Assembly: GCF_032917945.1 (NCBI RefSeq)
Contig: NZ_CP136624.1
Location: 5,208,001-5,272,000 of the forward strand
Length of the DNA: 64,000 bases
Direction of reading: 5' to 3'
DNA from: Bradyrhizobium sp. sBnM-33
Lineage (GTDB): Bacteria; Pseudomonadota; Alphaproteobacteria; Rhizobiales; Xanthobacteraceae
Shown here: piece after piece, positions 29,968-38,840 of the stretch
Layout of the letters: every line of letters starts with the position of its first letter
Position numbering within the stretch: the first letter of the stretch is position 1
Made by a program: the position numbers and the translations under genes
The notes under the pieces: generated by a model
The model's database searches: none
Seen by the model: the letters and a program-made list of their open reading frames with translations, nothing else
What the model was told of the DNA's origin: nothing

Positions 29968-30990
29968 ATGGCTGCACCCAAGAAAAGCGTCGCGAAAGAA
30001 TCAGGGCAGGAGAAGGCAGACGGGTCCCCACCGGAATTCACCAAGGCGCAGGAACTGGCCGCGCTGCGGGACATGCTCCTGATCCGCCGCTTCGAGGAAA
30101 AGGCCGGCCAGCTCTACGGCATGGGTGCGATCGGCGGCTTCTGCCATCTCTATATCGGCCAGGAAGCTGTGGTGGTTGGAATGCAGATGGCCCTGAAAAA
30201 GGGCGATCAGGTCATAACCGGATACCGGGACCACGGCCACATGTTGGCCTGCGGGATGTCCGCCAACGGCGTGATGGCCGAACTCACCGGGCGCCGCGGC
30301 GGCTATTCCAAGGGCAAAGGCGGCTCCATGCATATGTTCAGCATGGAAAAGAATTTCTTCGGCGGCCACGGCATCGTCGGCGCCCAGGTTTCGCTCGGGA
30401 CCGGCCTTGCTTTCGCCAATCGTTATCGCGGCAATGATTTCGTCAGCGTCGCCTATTTCGGCGACGGCGCGTCCAACCAGGGCCAGGTCTACGAGAGCTT
30501 TAACATGGCGGAGCTGTGGAAGCTCCCGGTGATCTACGTGATCGAGAACAACCGCTACGCCATGGGCACGTCGGTGACGCGCTCCTCCGCCCTGACCGAT
30601 TTTTCCAAGCGCGGCGCCTCCTTCAACATTCCGGGCCAACAGGTCGACGGCATGGATGTGCGCGCCGTGAAGGCTGCGGGCGACGAGGCGGTCGCCTGGT
30701 GCCGCGCCGGCAAGGGGCCGTTCATCCTGGAGATGCAGACCTACCGTTACCGCGGCCACTCGATGTCGGACCCGGCCAAATACCGTACCCGCGAAGAGGT
30801 CGAAAAGATCCGCACCGATCAGGATCCGATCGAGCAGGTTCGCAATCGCCTGCTGGCCGCCAAGGTCAGCGAGCAGGAGCTGAAGGCGATCGATGCCGAG
30901 GTGCGCGAAATCGTCAACGCATCCGCCGATTTCGCCCAGCGCGATCCCGAGCCCGATCCGTCCGAGCTCTGGACCGACGTCTATCGCTAA
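29968..30990 (+). CDS. pdhA: Pyruvate dehydrogenase E1 component, alpha subunit
   Basis: Thiamine-diphosphate-dependent decarboxylation of pyruvate as an alpha2beta2 E1 with PdhB. The 340 aa include the alpha signature TYRYRGHSMSDPAKYRTREEV with phosphorylation-loop-like residues and the ThDP motif GDGASNQGQVYESFNMAELW...NN. The ~200-bp AT-richer leader upstream (29766-29967) is the likely main promoter region of the pdh genes. A palindromic repeat separates it from pdhB. Confidence 0.98.
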   Translation: MAAPKKSVAKESGQEKADGSPPEFTKAQELAALRDMLLIRRFEEKAGQLYGMGAIGGFCHLYIGQEAVVVGMQMALKKGDQVITGYRDHGHMLACGMSANGVMAELTGRRGGYSKGKGGSMHMFSMEKNFFGGHGIVGAQVSLGTGLAFANRYRGNDFVSVAYFGDGASNQGQVYESFNMAELWKLPVIYVIENNRYAMGTSVTRSSALTDFSKRGASFNIPGQQVDGMDVRAVKAAGDEAVAWCRAGKGPFILEMQTYRYRGHSMSDPAKYRTREEVEKIRTDQDPIEQVRNRLLAAKVSEQELKAIDAEVREIVNASADFAQRDPEPDPSELWTDVYR

Positions 30991-31011
30991 ATTCAACCAC
31001 GCGCAGAACTA

Positions 31012-31060
31012 GAGCATGATCCGGAAAAGTGGAAACCGGTTTTCCGAAACGATCATGCTC
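31012..31060. repeat. Palindromic element GAGCATGATC...GATCATGCTC
   Basis: Perfect 10-bp arms flank the core CGGAAAAGTGGAAACCGGTTTTCCGAAAC, which itself folds (CGGAAAA / TTTTCCG). It lies between pdhA and pdhB. A related element in inverse orientation is at 15167-15215. This type of palindrome is widespread in Bradyrhizobiaceae intergenic DNA (from memory). Confidence 0.8.
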
Positions 31061-31093
31061 AAACGATCTAAAGAGTGATTTTCGGGAGCCGAT

Positions 31094-32494
31094 ATGCCCA
31101 TTCAAGTGCTGATGCCTGCGCTGTCGCCCACCATGGAAAAGGGCAATCTTGCGAAGTGGCTGAAGAAGGAAGGTGAGCCCATCAAGTCGGGCGATGTCAT
31201 CGCCGAGATCGAGACCGACAAGGCGACGATGGAAGTCGAGGCGACCGATGAGGGCACACTCGGCAAGATACTGATCCCGGAAGGCACCGCCGACGTCGCC
31301 GTCAACACGCCGATCGCGACCATTCTGGCCGACGGCGAGAGCGCCGCCGATCTCGGCAAGGCCAGCGCGCCGGCGCAAGCGGCGAAGGCCGCGGAATCCG
31401 CGCCACCCGCTGAAGCCAAGGCGGAAGCGCCTCAGCCCAAGGCCGAGAAGGCACCAGCCGCGCCGCCCGCCGCCGTCGCCGAGCCCGATCCGGAAGTCCC
31501 GGCCGGCACCGAGATGATCACTCAAACCATCCGCGAAGCGCTCCGCGACGCGATGGCGGAAGAAATGCGGCGCGACCCAGATGTGTTCATCATGGGCGAG
31601 GAGGTCGCGGAATATCAGGGCGCCTACAAGGTGACCCAGGGCCTGCTGCAGGAATTCGGCGCGCGGCGCGTGATCGATACCCCGATCACCGAGCATGGTT
31701 TTACCGGCGTCGGCGTCGGCGCGGCGATGTCGGGGCTGAAGCCGATCGTCGAATTCATGACCTTCAATTTCGCCATGCAGGCGATCGACCAGATCATCAA
31801 CTCCGCGGCCAAGACGCTGTACATGTCGGGCGGCCAGATGGGCTGCTCGATCGTGTTCCGCGGCCCGAACGGTGCCGCCGCCCGCGTCGCCGCCCAGCAC
31901 AGCCAGGACTACTCGGCCTGGTACTCGCAAATTCCCGGGCTGAAGGTGATCGCGCCGTTCTCGGCGGCCGACTACAAGGGGCTGCTCAAGGCCGCGATCC
32001 GCGATCCCAATCCGGTCATCTTCCTCGAAAACGAAGTATTGTACGGCCACACCGGCCAAGTGCCAAAACTCGACGACTACGTGATCCCGATCGGCAAGGC
32101 GCGTATCGTTCGCTCGGGCAAGGACGTAACGCTGATCTCGTGGTCGAATGGCATGACCTACGCGCTGAAGGCCGCCGACGAACTCGCGAAGGAAGGCATC
32201 GAGGCCGAGGTGATCGACCTGCGCACGCTGCGTCCGATGGATACCGAGACCATCATTGCCTCCGTGAAGAAGACCGGCCGCGCGGTGACGGTGGAGGAGG
32301 GCTGGCAGCAAAGCGGCGTCGGCGCCGAGATCGCCGCTCGCATCATGGAGCACGCGTTCGACTATCTCGATGCGCCGGTCGCGCGCGTATCCGGCAAGGA
32401 CGTGCCGATGCCTTATGCCGCAAACCTCGAAAAGCTCGCATTGCCTTCCGTTGCCGAGGTGGTCCAGGCCGCCAAGGCCGTTGCCTATCGGTAG
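31094..32494 (+). CDS. pdhB: Pyruvate dehydrogenase E1 component, beta subunit, with N-terminal lipoyl domain
   Basis: A 466-aa beta subunit of E1. Residues about 1-80 are a biotin/lipoyl domain ([41 protein letters not shown] with the modified Lys), then an Ala/Pro/Lys linker, then the transketolase-like beta domain from about 140 ([33 protein letters not shown]) and its C-terminal domain. The lipoyl domain on E1-beta is a known alphaproteobacterial peculiarity and is nearly identical in its core to that of PdhC. Confidence 0.98.
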   Translation: MPIQVLMPALSPTMEKGNLAKWLKKEGEPIKSGDVIAEIETDKATMEVEATDEGTLGKILIPEGTADVAVNTPIATILADGESAADLGKASAPAQAAKAAESAPPAEAKAEAPQPKAEKAPAAPPAAVAEPDPEVPAGTEMITQTIREALRDAMAEEMRRDPDVFIMGEEVAEYQGAYKVTQGLLQEFGARRVIDTPITEHGFTGVGVGAAMSGLKPIVEFMTFNFAMQAIDQIINSAAKTLYMSGGQMGCSIVFRGPNGAAARVAAQHSQDYSAWYSQIPGLKVIAPFSAADYKGLLKAAIRDPNPVIFLENEVLYGHTGQVPKLDDYVIPIGKARIVRSGKDVTLISWSNGMTYALKAADELAKEGIEAEVIDLRTLRPMDTETIIASVKKTGRAVTVEEGWQQSGVGAEIAARIMEHAFDYLDAPVARVSGKDVPMPYAANLEKLALPSVAEVVQAAKAVAYR

Positions 32495-32500
32495 GTCGAT

Positions 32501-32806
32501 ATGCCCGGTCCCAACGAACAACCGCTGCCGCCCGACGTCATCGGCCGCGAGGACGCCGTCGAAGTCCTGCGCGCTTTCGTCGTCGATGGCGGGCTCTCGA
32601 TCGCGTTTCAGCGCGCCTTCGAGGAGCCTGACATGTGGGGTCTGCTGCTGGTCGATATCGCCCGCCACGCCGCCCGCGCCTATGCGCGCGAGAGCGGCTA
32701 CACCGAGGACGAGGCGCTCGCGCGCATTGTCGAGATGTTCGAAGCCGAAATTAACCGGCCGACCGACATGGGCTCCACCACGCCCCGGTCACAACAGGGT
32801 CACTGA
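32501..32806 (+). CDS. DUF5076-type protein within the pdh operon
   Basis: A 101-aa small protein ([31 protein letters not shown]...) that I associate with DUF5076. It is rich in helices, with no TM segment or signal. It starts 6 bp after the pdhB stop and ends 2 bp before the pdhC start, so it must be co-translated with the PDH genes. It may assist or regulate the complex; no biochemical function is known to me. Confidence 0.85.
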   Translation: MPGPNEQPLPPDVIGREDAVEVLRAFVVDGGLSIAFQRAFEEPDMWGLLLVDIARHAARAYARESGYTEDEALARIVEMFEAEINRPTDMGSTTPRSQQGH

Positions 32807-32808
32807 CG

Positions 32809-34155
32809 ATGCCGATCAACATTTTGATGCCTGCGCTGTCGCCCACGATGGAAAAGGGGAACCTTGCCAAGTGGCTCAAGAAAGAAGGCGACAAGGTCAA
32901 GTCCGGCGACGTGATCGCGGAGATCGAGACCGACAAGGCGACGATGGAAGTCGAGGCGGTCGACGAAGGCACGATCGCCAAGATCCTGGTGCCGGAGGGG
33001 ACGCAGGATGTCCCCGTCAACGATGTGATCGCGGTGTTGGCCGGCGACGGCGAGGACGTGAAGGCGGCAGGCGCGGCGCCCGCGCCGAAGGCTGCCGAAG
33101 CGCCCAAGGAGGCAGCCAAAGAAGCGCCGAAGCCTGCCGCCACGGCACCGGCGCCAACGCCTGCGCCCGCAGCGGCTCCCGCGCCTGCCCCTCAGGCGGC
33201 GGCTGCGCCTGCCAGAGGTAACGGCCACGCCCGCATCTTCTCGTCGCCGCTCGCGCGCCGTCTGGCCAAGGATGCCGGTATCGATCTTTCCCGCATCAAC
33301 GGCTCGGGCCCGCATGGCCGTATCGTCGCCCGCGACGTTGAGGACGCGAAATCCGGCAGGGGCCTGAAGGCGCCGGCTGCCGCGCCCGCGGCGGGTCCGA
33401 GCATCGCGCCGTCAATGTCCGACAAGCAGATCCTGGCGCTGTTCGAGGAAGGCTCCTACGAGATCGTGCCGCATGATGGCATGCGCCGCACCATCGCGCA
33501 GCGGCTCACTGCCTCGGTGCAGACCGTGCCGCATTTCTATCTGACCATGGACTGCGACATCGGCAAGCTGCTTGTGGCGCGCGAGGAGATCAACGCCGCA
33601 GCGCCCAAGGACAAGGAGAAGAAGCCGCTCTACAAGCTTTCGGTCAACGACTTCGTCATCAAGGCGATGGCGATCGCGCTGCAGCGGATTCCCAATTGCA
33701 ACGTGAGCTGGACTGAAGGCGGTATGCTGAAGCACAAGCATTCCGACATCGGCGTGGCCGTGGCGATGCCCGGCGGCCTGATCACGCCGATCATCCGCAA
33801 AGCGGAAACCAAAACGCTTTCGACCATCTCGTCCGAGATGAAGGATTTTGCCGCACGCGCGCGAGCCCGCAAGCTGAAGCCGGAAGAATACCAGGGCGGC
33901 ACCACGGCGGTGTCGAACCTCGGAATGTACGGCATCAATCACTTCACCGCCGTGATCAACCCGCCGCATGCGACGATCCTGGCGGTGGGCACCAGCGAGG
34001 AACGTCCTGTGGTGCGCGCCGGCAAGATCGAGATCGCGCAGATGATGAGCGTAACGCTCTCCTGCGATCACCGGGCCATCGACGGCGCGCTCGGCGCCGA
34101 GCTGATCGGCGCGTTCAAGCAGTTGATCGAAAATCCTGTGATGATGATGGTGTGA
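32809..34155 (+). CDS. pdhC: Dihydrolipoamide acetyltransferase (E2) of pyruvate dehydrogenase
   Basis: Core acetyltransferase of the PDH complex, 448 aa. One lipoyl domain (about 1-80, with [13 protein letters not shown]), an Ala/Pro-rich linker, the peripheral subunit-binding domain (about 140-178, [27 protein letters not shown]), and the catalytic domain with [15 protein letters not shown] near the end (His and Asp of the acyltransferase site). It follows DUF5076 by 2 bp. Confidence 0.98.
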   Translation: MPINILMPALSPTMEKGNLAKWLKKEGDKVKSGDVIAEIETDKATMEVEAVDEGTIAKILVPEGTQDVPVNDVIAVLAGDGEDVKAAGAAPAPKAAEAPKEAAKEAPKPAATAPAPTPAPAAAPAPAPQAAAAPARGNGHARIFSSPLARRLAKDAGIDLSRINGSGPHGRIVARDVEDAKSGRGLKAPAAAPAAGPSIAPSMSDKQILALFEEGSYEIVPHDGMRRTIAQRLTASVQTVPHFYLTMDCDIGKLLVAREEINAAAPKDKEKKPLYKLSVNDFVIKAMAIALQRIPNCNVSWTEGGMLKHKHSDIGVAVAMPGGLITPIIRKAETKTLSTISSEMKDFAARARARKLKPEEYQGGTTAVSNLGMYGINHFTAVINPPHATILAVGTSEERPVVRAGKIEIAQMMSVTLSCDHRAIDGALGAELIGAFKQLIENPVMMMV

Positions 34156-34172
34156 GGCGAGGGTAGCCGCAC

Positions 34173-34255
34173 CGTCATGGCGAGCGCAGCGAAGCAATCC
34201 ATCTCATCGGCGACAAGGTGGATTGCTTCGTTGCAAGGGCTCCTCGCAATGACGG
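34173..34255. repeat. Palindromic repeat, 'GTCATTGCGAGCG' family, copy 2
   Basis: It reads GTCATGGCGAGCGCAGCGAAGC and ends GGGCTCCTCGCAATGAC, with the AATCCAT / GTGGATT inner pair. It lies between pdhC and lpd, with 38 bp to the lpd start. Confidence 0.85.
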
Positions 34256-34292
34256 AGAACTCTGATGGTCGCACGATAACGAGCACATAGCC

Positions 34293-35711
34293 ATGGCCGA
34301 CAATTCCTTCGACGTCATCATCATCGGCTCCGGCCCCGGCGGCTACGTCACCGCAATCCGCTCGGCCCAGCTCGGCTTCAAGACCGCGATCATCGAAAAG
34401 TCCTATCTCGGCGGCATCTGCCTGAACTGGGGCTGCATCCCGACCAAGGCGCTTCTGCGCTCCGCCGAGATTTTTCACTACATGCAGCACGCCAAGGAGT
34501 ACGGCCTCTCCGCGGAGAAAATATCGTTCGATCCGAAGGCTGTGGTGCAGCGCTCGCGCGGCGTCTCGAAGCGGCTGAATGACGGCGTCGGCTTCCTGAT
34601 GAAGAAGAACAAGGTCACGGTGATCTGGGGCGAGGCGTCGATCGACGCGCCCGGCAAGGTCACCGTAAAGAAGTCCGCCGTCGAGGCGCCGAAGGGCGCG
34701 CTGGGTGAGGGCGCCTATCAGGCAAAGCACATCATTCTCGCCACCGGCGCCCGGCCGCGCGTGCTGCCGGGACTTGAGCCTGACAAGAAACTGGTCTGGA
34801 CCTACTTTGAGGCGATGGTGCCGGAGCGGATGCCGAAATCGCTGCTGGTTGTCGGCTCCGGCGCGATCGGCATCGAGTTCGCTTCGTTCTTCCACACCAT
34901 GGGCGCCGACGTCACCGTGGTCGAGGTGCTGCCGCAAATCCTCCCCGTCGAGGACGCGGAGATCGCAGGTTTGGCGCGCAAGCGGTTCGAGAAGCAGGGC
35001 ATCAAGATTCTCTCAAGCACCAAGGTCACGAAGCTCGAGAAGAAGGCCGACAGCGTGGTCGCCACCATCGACGACGGCAAGAAGCCGCAAACCGTCGAGT
35101 TCGAGCGGGTGATCTCGGCGGTCGGCGTGGTCGGCAACATCGAGGGGCTCGGTCTCGAAAAGCTCGGCGTCAAGACCGATCGCGGCGTCGTCGTGATCGA
35201 TGGCTACGGCAAGACCAACATCCCCGGCATCTACGCCATCGGCGACGTCGCCGGCCCGCCGATGCTCGCCCACAAGGCCGAGCACGAGGGCGTGGTCTGT
35301 ATCGAGACCATCAAGGGCCTGCACCCGCACGCCACGGACAAGAACCTCATTCCCGGCTGCACCTACTGCCACCCGCAGATTGCTTCCGTGGGGCTGACCG
35401 AGGCGAAGGCGAAAGAAAACGGCCGTGAAATCCGCGTCGGCCGTTTCCCCTTCGTCGGCAACGGCAAGGCGATCGCGCTCGGCGAGGACCAGGGCCTGGT
35501 CAAGGTGATCTTCGACAAGAAGACGGGACAATTGCTCGGCGCGCATATGATAGGTGCCGAAGTGACCGAGCTGATCCAGGGCTATGTAGTCGCGATGAAT
35601 CTGGAGACCACGGAAGAAGAACTGATGCACACGGTATTCCCGCATCCGACGCTGTCGGAGATGATGAAGGAGGCGGTGCTCGATGCTTACGGGCGGGTGT
35701 TGAACATTTAA
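34293..35711 (+). CDS. lpd: Dihydrolipoamide dehydrogenase (E3)
   Basis: FAD- and NAD-dependent E3 that reoxidises the lipoyl groups, 472 aa. FAD motif DVIIIGSGPGGYVTAIRSAQLG, redox-active disulfide GGICLNWGCIPTKALLRS, NAD motif LLVVGSGAIGIEFASFF, second FAD motif IYAIGDVAGPPMLAHKAEHEG, and the catalytic His-Glu in MHTVFPHPTLSEMMKEA. It probably serves the PDH complex encoded directly upstream. Confidence 0.98.
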   Translation: MADNSFDVIIIGSGPGGYVTAIRSAQLGFKTAIIEKSYLGGICLNWGCIPTKALLRSAEIFHYMQHAKEYGLSAEKISFDPKAVVQRSRGVSKRLNDGVGFLMKKNKVTVIWGEASIDAPGKVTVKKSAVEAPKGALGEGAYQAKHIILATGARPRVLPGLEPDKKLVWTYFEAMVPERMPKSLLVVGSGAIGIEFASFFHTMGADVTVVEVLPQILPVEDAEIAGLARKRFEKQGIKILSSTKVTKLEKKADSVVATIDDGKKPQTVEFERVISAVGVVGNIEGLGLEKLGVKTDRGVVVIDGYGKTNIPGIYAIGDVAGPPMLAHKAEHEGVVCIETIKGLHPHATDKNLIPGCTYCHPQIASVGLTEAKAKENGREIRVGRFPFVGNGKAIALGEDQGLVKVIFDKKTGQLLGAHMIGAEVTELIQGYVVAMNLETTEEELMHTVFPHPTLSEMMKEAVLDAYGRVLNI

Positions 35712-35750
35712 CCGACGGGAGCGCGGCAGCCGTAGAGCACTGCAGCCGTC

Positions 35751-35859
35751 CCGTCATCCTGCGAGCGCAGCGAGCCTCGAAGGATGCACGGCCCGGATCG
35801 AGCAGCGGGGCCTGTCGCCCTTCGAGACGGCCGCTCTGCGGCCTCCTCAGGGTGACGGG
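35751..35859. repeat. Palindromic repeat, 'TTCGAGACG' family
   Basis: Arms CCCGTCA (35751-35757) and TGACGGG (35853-35859) enclose CTGCGAGCGCAGCGAGCCTCGAAGGATG and CTTCGAGACGGCCGC...CCTCCTCAGGG. The core resembles 7686-7729. It lies between lpd and the threonine-synthase-like gene. Confidence 0.8.
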
Positions 35860-35899
35860 TCTAATAGTGAAGCGACAAGAACAAGAAAGAACATCCCCC

Positions 35900-37141
35900 G
35901 TGAAAGACAACGACAATCTGACCATCGAACGTCCGACTTTCGTCACCCACCTCGAATGCGCGATGGAAGGAGATCGGTACGAGGCCGACCAGATCCACAA
36001 CCTCTCCAAGGCCGGCAAGCCGCTGCTGGTGCGGTACGACCTGGCCGGCGTGAAGAGGGCACTGACCAAGGACGCGCTTAAGGAGCGTCCCGCTGACATG
36101 TGGCGCTACCGCGAACTGCTGCCGGTGCGGAAGGTCACCGACATCGTCAGTCTCGGCGAAGTGACGACGCCACTGATCCGACTTCCGAAGCTTGCGAAAA
36201 AACTCGGCGGGGGCGAGATTATTGTGAAAGACGAAGGACGGTTGCCGACCGGCTCGTTCAAGGCCCGCGGCCTTGTGATGGCCGTGTCGATGGGCAAGGC
36301 GCTCGGCATCAAGCACATGGCGATGCCGACCAACGGCAATGCGGGCGCCGCGCTTGCGGCATACGCCACTTCCTGCGGCATCAAGACGACGATCTTCTGC
36401 CCCGCCGACACGCCGGAGGTGAACGTCAGCGAGATCGAGCTGCAGGGCGCCACCGTCTATCGCGTCAACGGTCTGATCGACGATTGCGGCAAGATCGTCG
36501 GTGAGGGCAAGGCAAAAGCCGGCTGGTTCGATACCTCGACGCTGAAGGAGCCGTACCGGATCGAAGGCAAGAAGACGATGGGCCTCGAACTCGCCGAACA
36601 GCTCGGCTGGGAGATGCCTGACGTGATCTTCTATCCGACCGGCGGCGGTACCGGCCTGATCGGCATGTGGAAGGCGTTTGCCGAACTGGAAGCCATCGGC
36701 TTCATCGGCGCGAAGCGGCCGCGAATGGTGGCGGTGCAGGCGTCCGGCTGCGCGCCGATGGTGCGCGCCTTCGAGAACGGCACCGAGCACGCGCCGCGCT
36801 GGGAAGATGCCCATACCATTGCCTCGGGCATCCGTGTGCCGCAGGCGGTGGGAGATTTTCTGATCCTGCGTGCGGTCCGTGAAAGCAAAGGCTTTGCGAT
36901 TGCGGTCCCGGACGAGAAGATTTCTGCTGCGCTCAACGAAGTCGCGCGCGAGGAGGGCCTGCTGTTGTGTCCGGAAGGGGCGGCGACGTATGCTGCCTAT
37001 CAGCAAAGCCTTGCCGACGGCCGCGTGGCGAAGAACGATCGCGTCATGCTGTTCAATTGCGCGACAGGGCTTAAATATCCGCTGCCGCCGGTCACGCGCA
37101 CGCTCGATCGCCATCAACCGATCGACTACGCCAAGCTGTAG
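35900..37141 (+). CDS. Threonine-synthase-like PLP-dependent enzyme
   Basis: A fold-type II PLP enzyme of about 413 aa. The Schiff-base Lys is in PTGSFKARGLVMAVS, the phosphate cup in FYPTGGGTGLIGMWKAF, and MPTNGNAGAALAAYA is typical of the threonine synthase group (converts O-phosphohomoserine to threonine). Related enzymes make other beta- or gamma-replacement products, so the substrate is not proven. The GTG at 35900 is favoured; an earlier GTG at 35852 falls inside the palindromic repeat. A palindromic repeat follows. Confidence 0.88.
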   Translation: MKDNDNLTIERPTFVTHLECAMEGDRYEADQIHNLSKAGKPLLVRYDLAGVKRALTKDALKERPADMWRYRELLPVRKVTDIVSLGEVTTPLIRLPKLAKKLGGGEIIVKDEGRLPTGSFKARGLVMAVSMGKALGIKHMAMPTNGNAGAALAAYATSCGIKTTIFCPADTPEVNVSEIELQGATVYRVNGLIDDCGKIVGEGKAKAGWFDTSTLKEPYRIEGKKTMGLELAEQLGWEMPDVIFYPTGGGTGLIGMWKAFAELEAIGFIGAKRPRMVAVQASGCAPMVRAFENGTEHAPRWEDAHTIASGIRVPQAVGDFLILRAVRESKGFAIAVPDEKISAALNEVAREEGLLLCPEGAATYAAYQQSLADGRVAKNDRVMLFNCATGLKYPLPPVTRTLDRHQPIDYAKL

Positions 37142-37146
37142 CGGCC

Positions 37147-37231
37147 GTCATTGCGAGCGCAGCGAAGCAATCCATCTCTCGCTCCGACGGAAGTATGGAT
37201 TGCTTCGTCGCTTCGCTTCTCGCAATGACGG
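37147..37231. repeat. Palindromic repeat, 'GTCATTGCGAGCG' family, copy 3
   Basis: It reads GTCATTGCGAGCGCAGCGAAGC and ends GCTTCTCGCAATGAC, with AATCCAT / ATGGATT inner arms. It starts 6 bp after the threonine-synthase-like stop. Confidence 0.85.
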
Positions 37232-37255
37232 GAGTGGGCGCTTGAGGAGGTTATA

Positions 37256-38224
37256 ATGCGAAGAATGGTTCTGGCCATACTTGCGGCTCTCCTGTTTGCC
37301 GGCCCCGCATTTGCGCAAAGCTTTCCCTCGCGTCCTCTCACCATCATCGTGCCGTTCTCTGCGGGCGGTCCGTCGGATGCGATGGCGCGGATTCTCGCCG
37401 AGCGCATGAAGGTTACGCTCGGCGAGCAGGTTCTGGTCGAGAACGTGACGGGAGCGGCCGGTTCGGTCGGCGTCGGCCGCGCGGTGCGTTCGCCGCCTGA
37501 CGGTTACACGATCAGCTTCGGCCATCTCGGCACCCACGTCGCCAATGGCGCGATCTACAAGCTCGGCTACGACCTCGTCACTGACCTCGAACCGGTCGCG
37601 CTGCTTCCAAGCAATCCGATGATCATCGTCAGCAAGAAGGCGGTGCCCGCCACCTCGCTGAAGGAATTTGTGGCGTGGCTGAAGGCGCAGCCAACGCCGG
37701 CGACCGCGGGTACGGCCGGCGCCGGCTCCGGCAGCCATATCGCCGGGCTCTATTTCGAGAATGTCACTGGCATCAAGCTGCAATATGTGCCGTATCGCGG
37801 CACCGGTCCTGCGATGAACGATCTGGTCGCCGGCCAGATCGACATGATCGTCGACCAGACCTCCAATTCAATCGGGCAGGTGCGTGCAGGTAACATCCGC
37901 GCCTATGCCATTACCGATAGCAAGCGCGTGGAATCGGCGTCTGACATCCCGACCGTCGACGAAGCGGGATTGCCCGGATTCCACATGACGCTGTGGTCTG
38001 GCCTCTGGGTACCCAAGGGGACGCCGAAGGACGTTATCGCCAAGCTGAATGCGGCGACGGTGGAGGCGTTGACCGATCCGGCGGTGCGCAAGCAGCTTGA
38101 AAACCTCGGCCTGCAAATGCCGCCCAAGGACAAGCTCACGCCCGAAGCTCTCGGCGCCTGGCAAAAGGCCGAGATCGAAAAATGGTGGCCGATGATCAAG
38201 GCTGCCAACGTCAAGGTGGATTAG
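37256..38224 (+). CDS. TctC/Bug-family tripartite tricarboxylate receptor
   Basis: Periplasmic solute receptor of 322 aa. Signal peptide MRRMVLAILAALLFAGPAFAQ, then the Bug signature YPSRPLTIIVPFSAGGPSDAMAR (here SFPSRPLTIIVPF), with FGHLGTHVANGAIYKL and GTAGAGSGSHIAGLYFENVTG. TctA/TctB permease genes are not adjacent, so it is an orphan receptor, as is common in Bradyrhizobium. The ligand is likely a small carboxylate (family inference). Confidence 0.93.
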   Translation: MRRMVLAILAALLFAGPAFAQSFPSRPLTIIVPFSAGGPSDAMARILAERMKVTLGEQVLVENVTGAAGSVGVGRAVRSPPDGYTISFGHLGTHVANGAIYKLGYDLVTDLEPVALLPSNPMIIVSKKAVPATSLKEFVAWLKAQPTPATAGTAGAGSGSHIAGLYFENVTGIKLQYVPYRGTGPAMNDLVAGQIDMIVDQTSNSIGQVRAGNIRAYAITDSKRVESASDIPTVDEAGLPGFHMTLWSGLWVPKGTPKDVIAKLNAATVEALTDPAVRKQLENLGLQMPPKDKLTPEALGAWQKAEIEKWWPMIKAANVKVD

Positions 38225-38267
38225 CTAGCTCCGGATGCGCGCGGACGAATCTTCAAGCACGGGGCGG

Positions 38268-38293
38268 GGAACCCTACGGGTAGCGCGGACGTT
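38268..38293 (+). promoter_or_regulatory. EcfG-type (general stress response) promoter candidate
   Basis: GGAAC at 38268-38272, a 17-nt spacer, then CGTT at 38290-38293. This matches the GGAAC-N16/17-CGTT pattern of EcfG-controlled promoters in alphaproteobacteria. It is 29 bp upstream of the ATG at 38323 and in the same orientation. Confidence 0.7.
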
Positions 38294-38322
38294 AACATTC
38301 TTATACGTATACGGAGCGCACA

Positions 38323-38487
38323 ATGGCTGACAATGACAACCGACCCAAGCGCACAATCGGACTCATTCTCGGCGGAATCATCGCAGTGGCTGCCGCGGCA
38401 TTCATTCTAACCGGCGGGGAATTGGGCGGGGTTAAAGAAGTGACCAGCGATTCTGACCTCGCGCCGGTCGCGCCCGGAAAGAAGTAG
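38323..38487 (+). CDS. 54-aa single-pass membrane protein
   Basis: A small ORF beginning MADNDNRPKRTIGLILGGII and continuing AVAAAAFILTGGELGGVKEV, then a hydrophilic tail ending VAPGKK. One TM helix at about 12-31 follows a charged, basic N-terminus; the acidic/basic tail is probably periplasmic. CGGAG about 8 nt upstream serves as ribosome-binding site, and the EcfG-like promoter at 38268 fits expression in general stress. I know of similar 'MADNDNRPKRTIG' proteins only as uncharacterised Bradyrhizobium products. Confidence 0.65.
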   Translation: MADNDNRPKRTIGLILGGIIAVAAAAFILTGGELGGVKEVTSDSDLAPVAPGKK

Positions 38488-38840
38488 CGTGAAGATGGGT
38501 TGGTAAATGTGCTGATTTGTCCGATCTCTTCGGACTGCAGCGGCTAGGCCGTCCATTGATCGGATGCTCTATTTCGAACTGGCTACGGGCTGGGACTACG
38601 ACCTGTTGTTCCCTTCGTCGCGGCTGACCAAATGCCGCATCATTAGTCGTGGTCGCGCGCCATTTAGTCGGTGTCGGTCATGAGCGACAAACCTCCAAGT
38701 ACACATCTCCTGAGACCGACGAGCAGCGAAACGTGCCTCGTTGCATCAATGCATGCACGAGTCTTGCGGGGGGCGGCACATCACACCGAATGGATCAGCG
38801 TCGAACGGAATGGAACCGTCAATGCCCACGGGAGAAGATT
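38488..38840. other. Intergenic region with no supportable gene
   Basis: Between the 54-aa membrane protein and the CNNM/CBS gene. A short open frame (MLYFELATGWDYDLLFPS..., from about 38561) lacks a ribosome-binding site and homology that I can recognise. The upstream frame of the CNNM gene is open back to 38649 but not protein-like. Confidence 0.5.

Noticed and set aside
30914..32668. 584-codon open frame on the minus strand opposite pdhB
   Set aside because: Shadow of pdhB and the DUF5076 gene; no motifs, no ribosome-binding site, biased composition.
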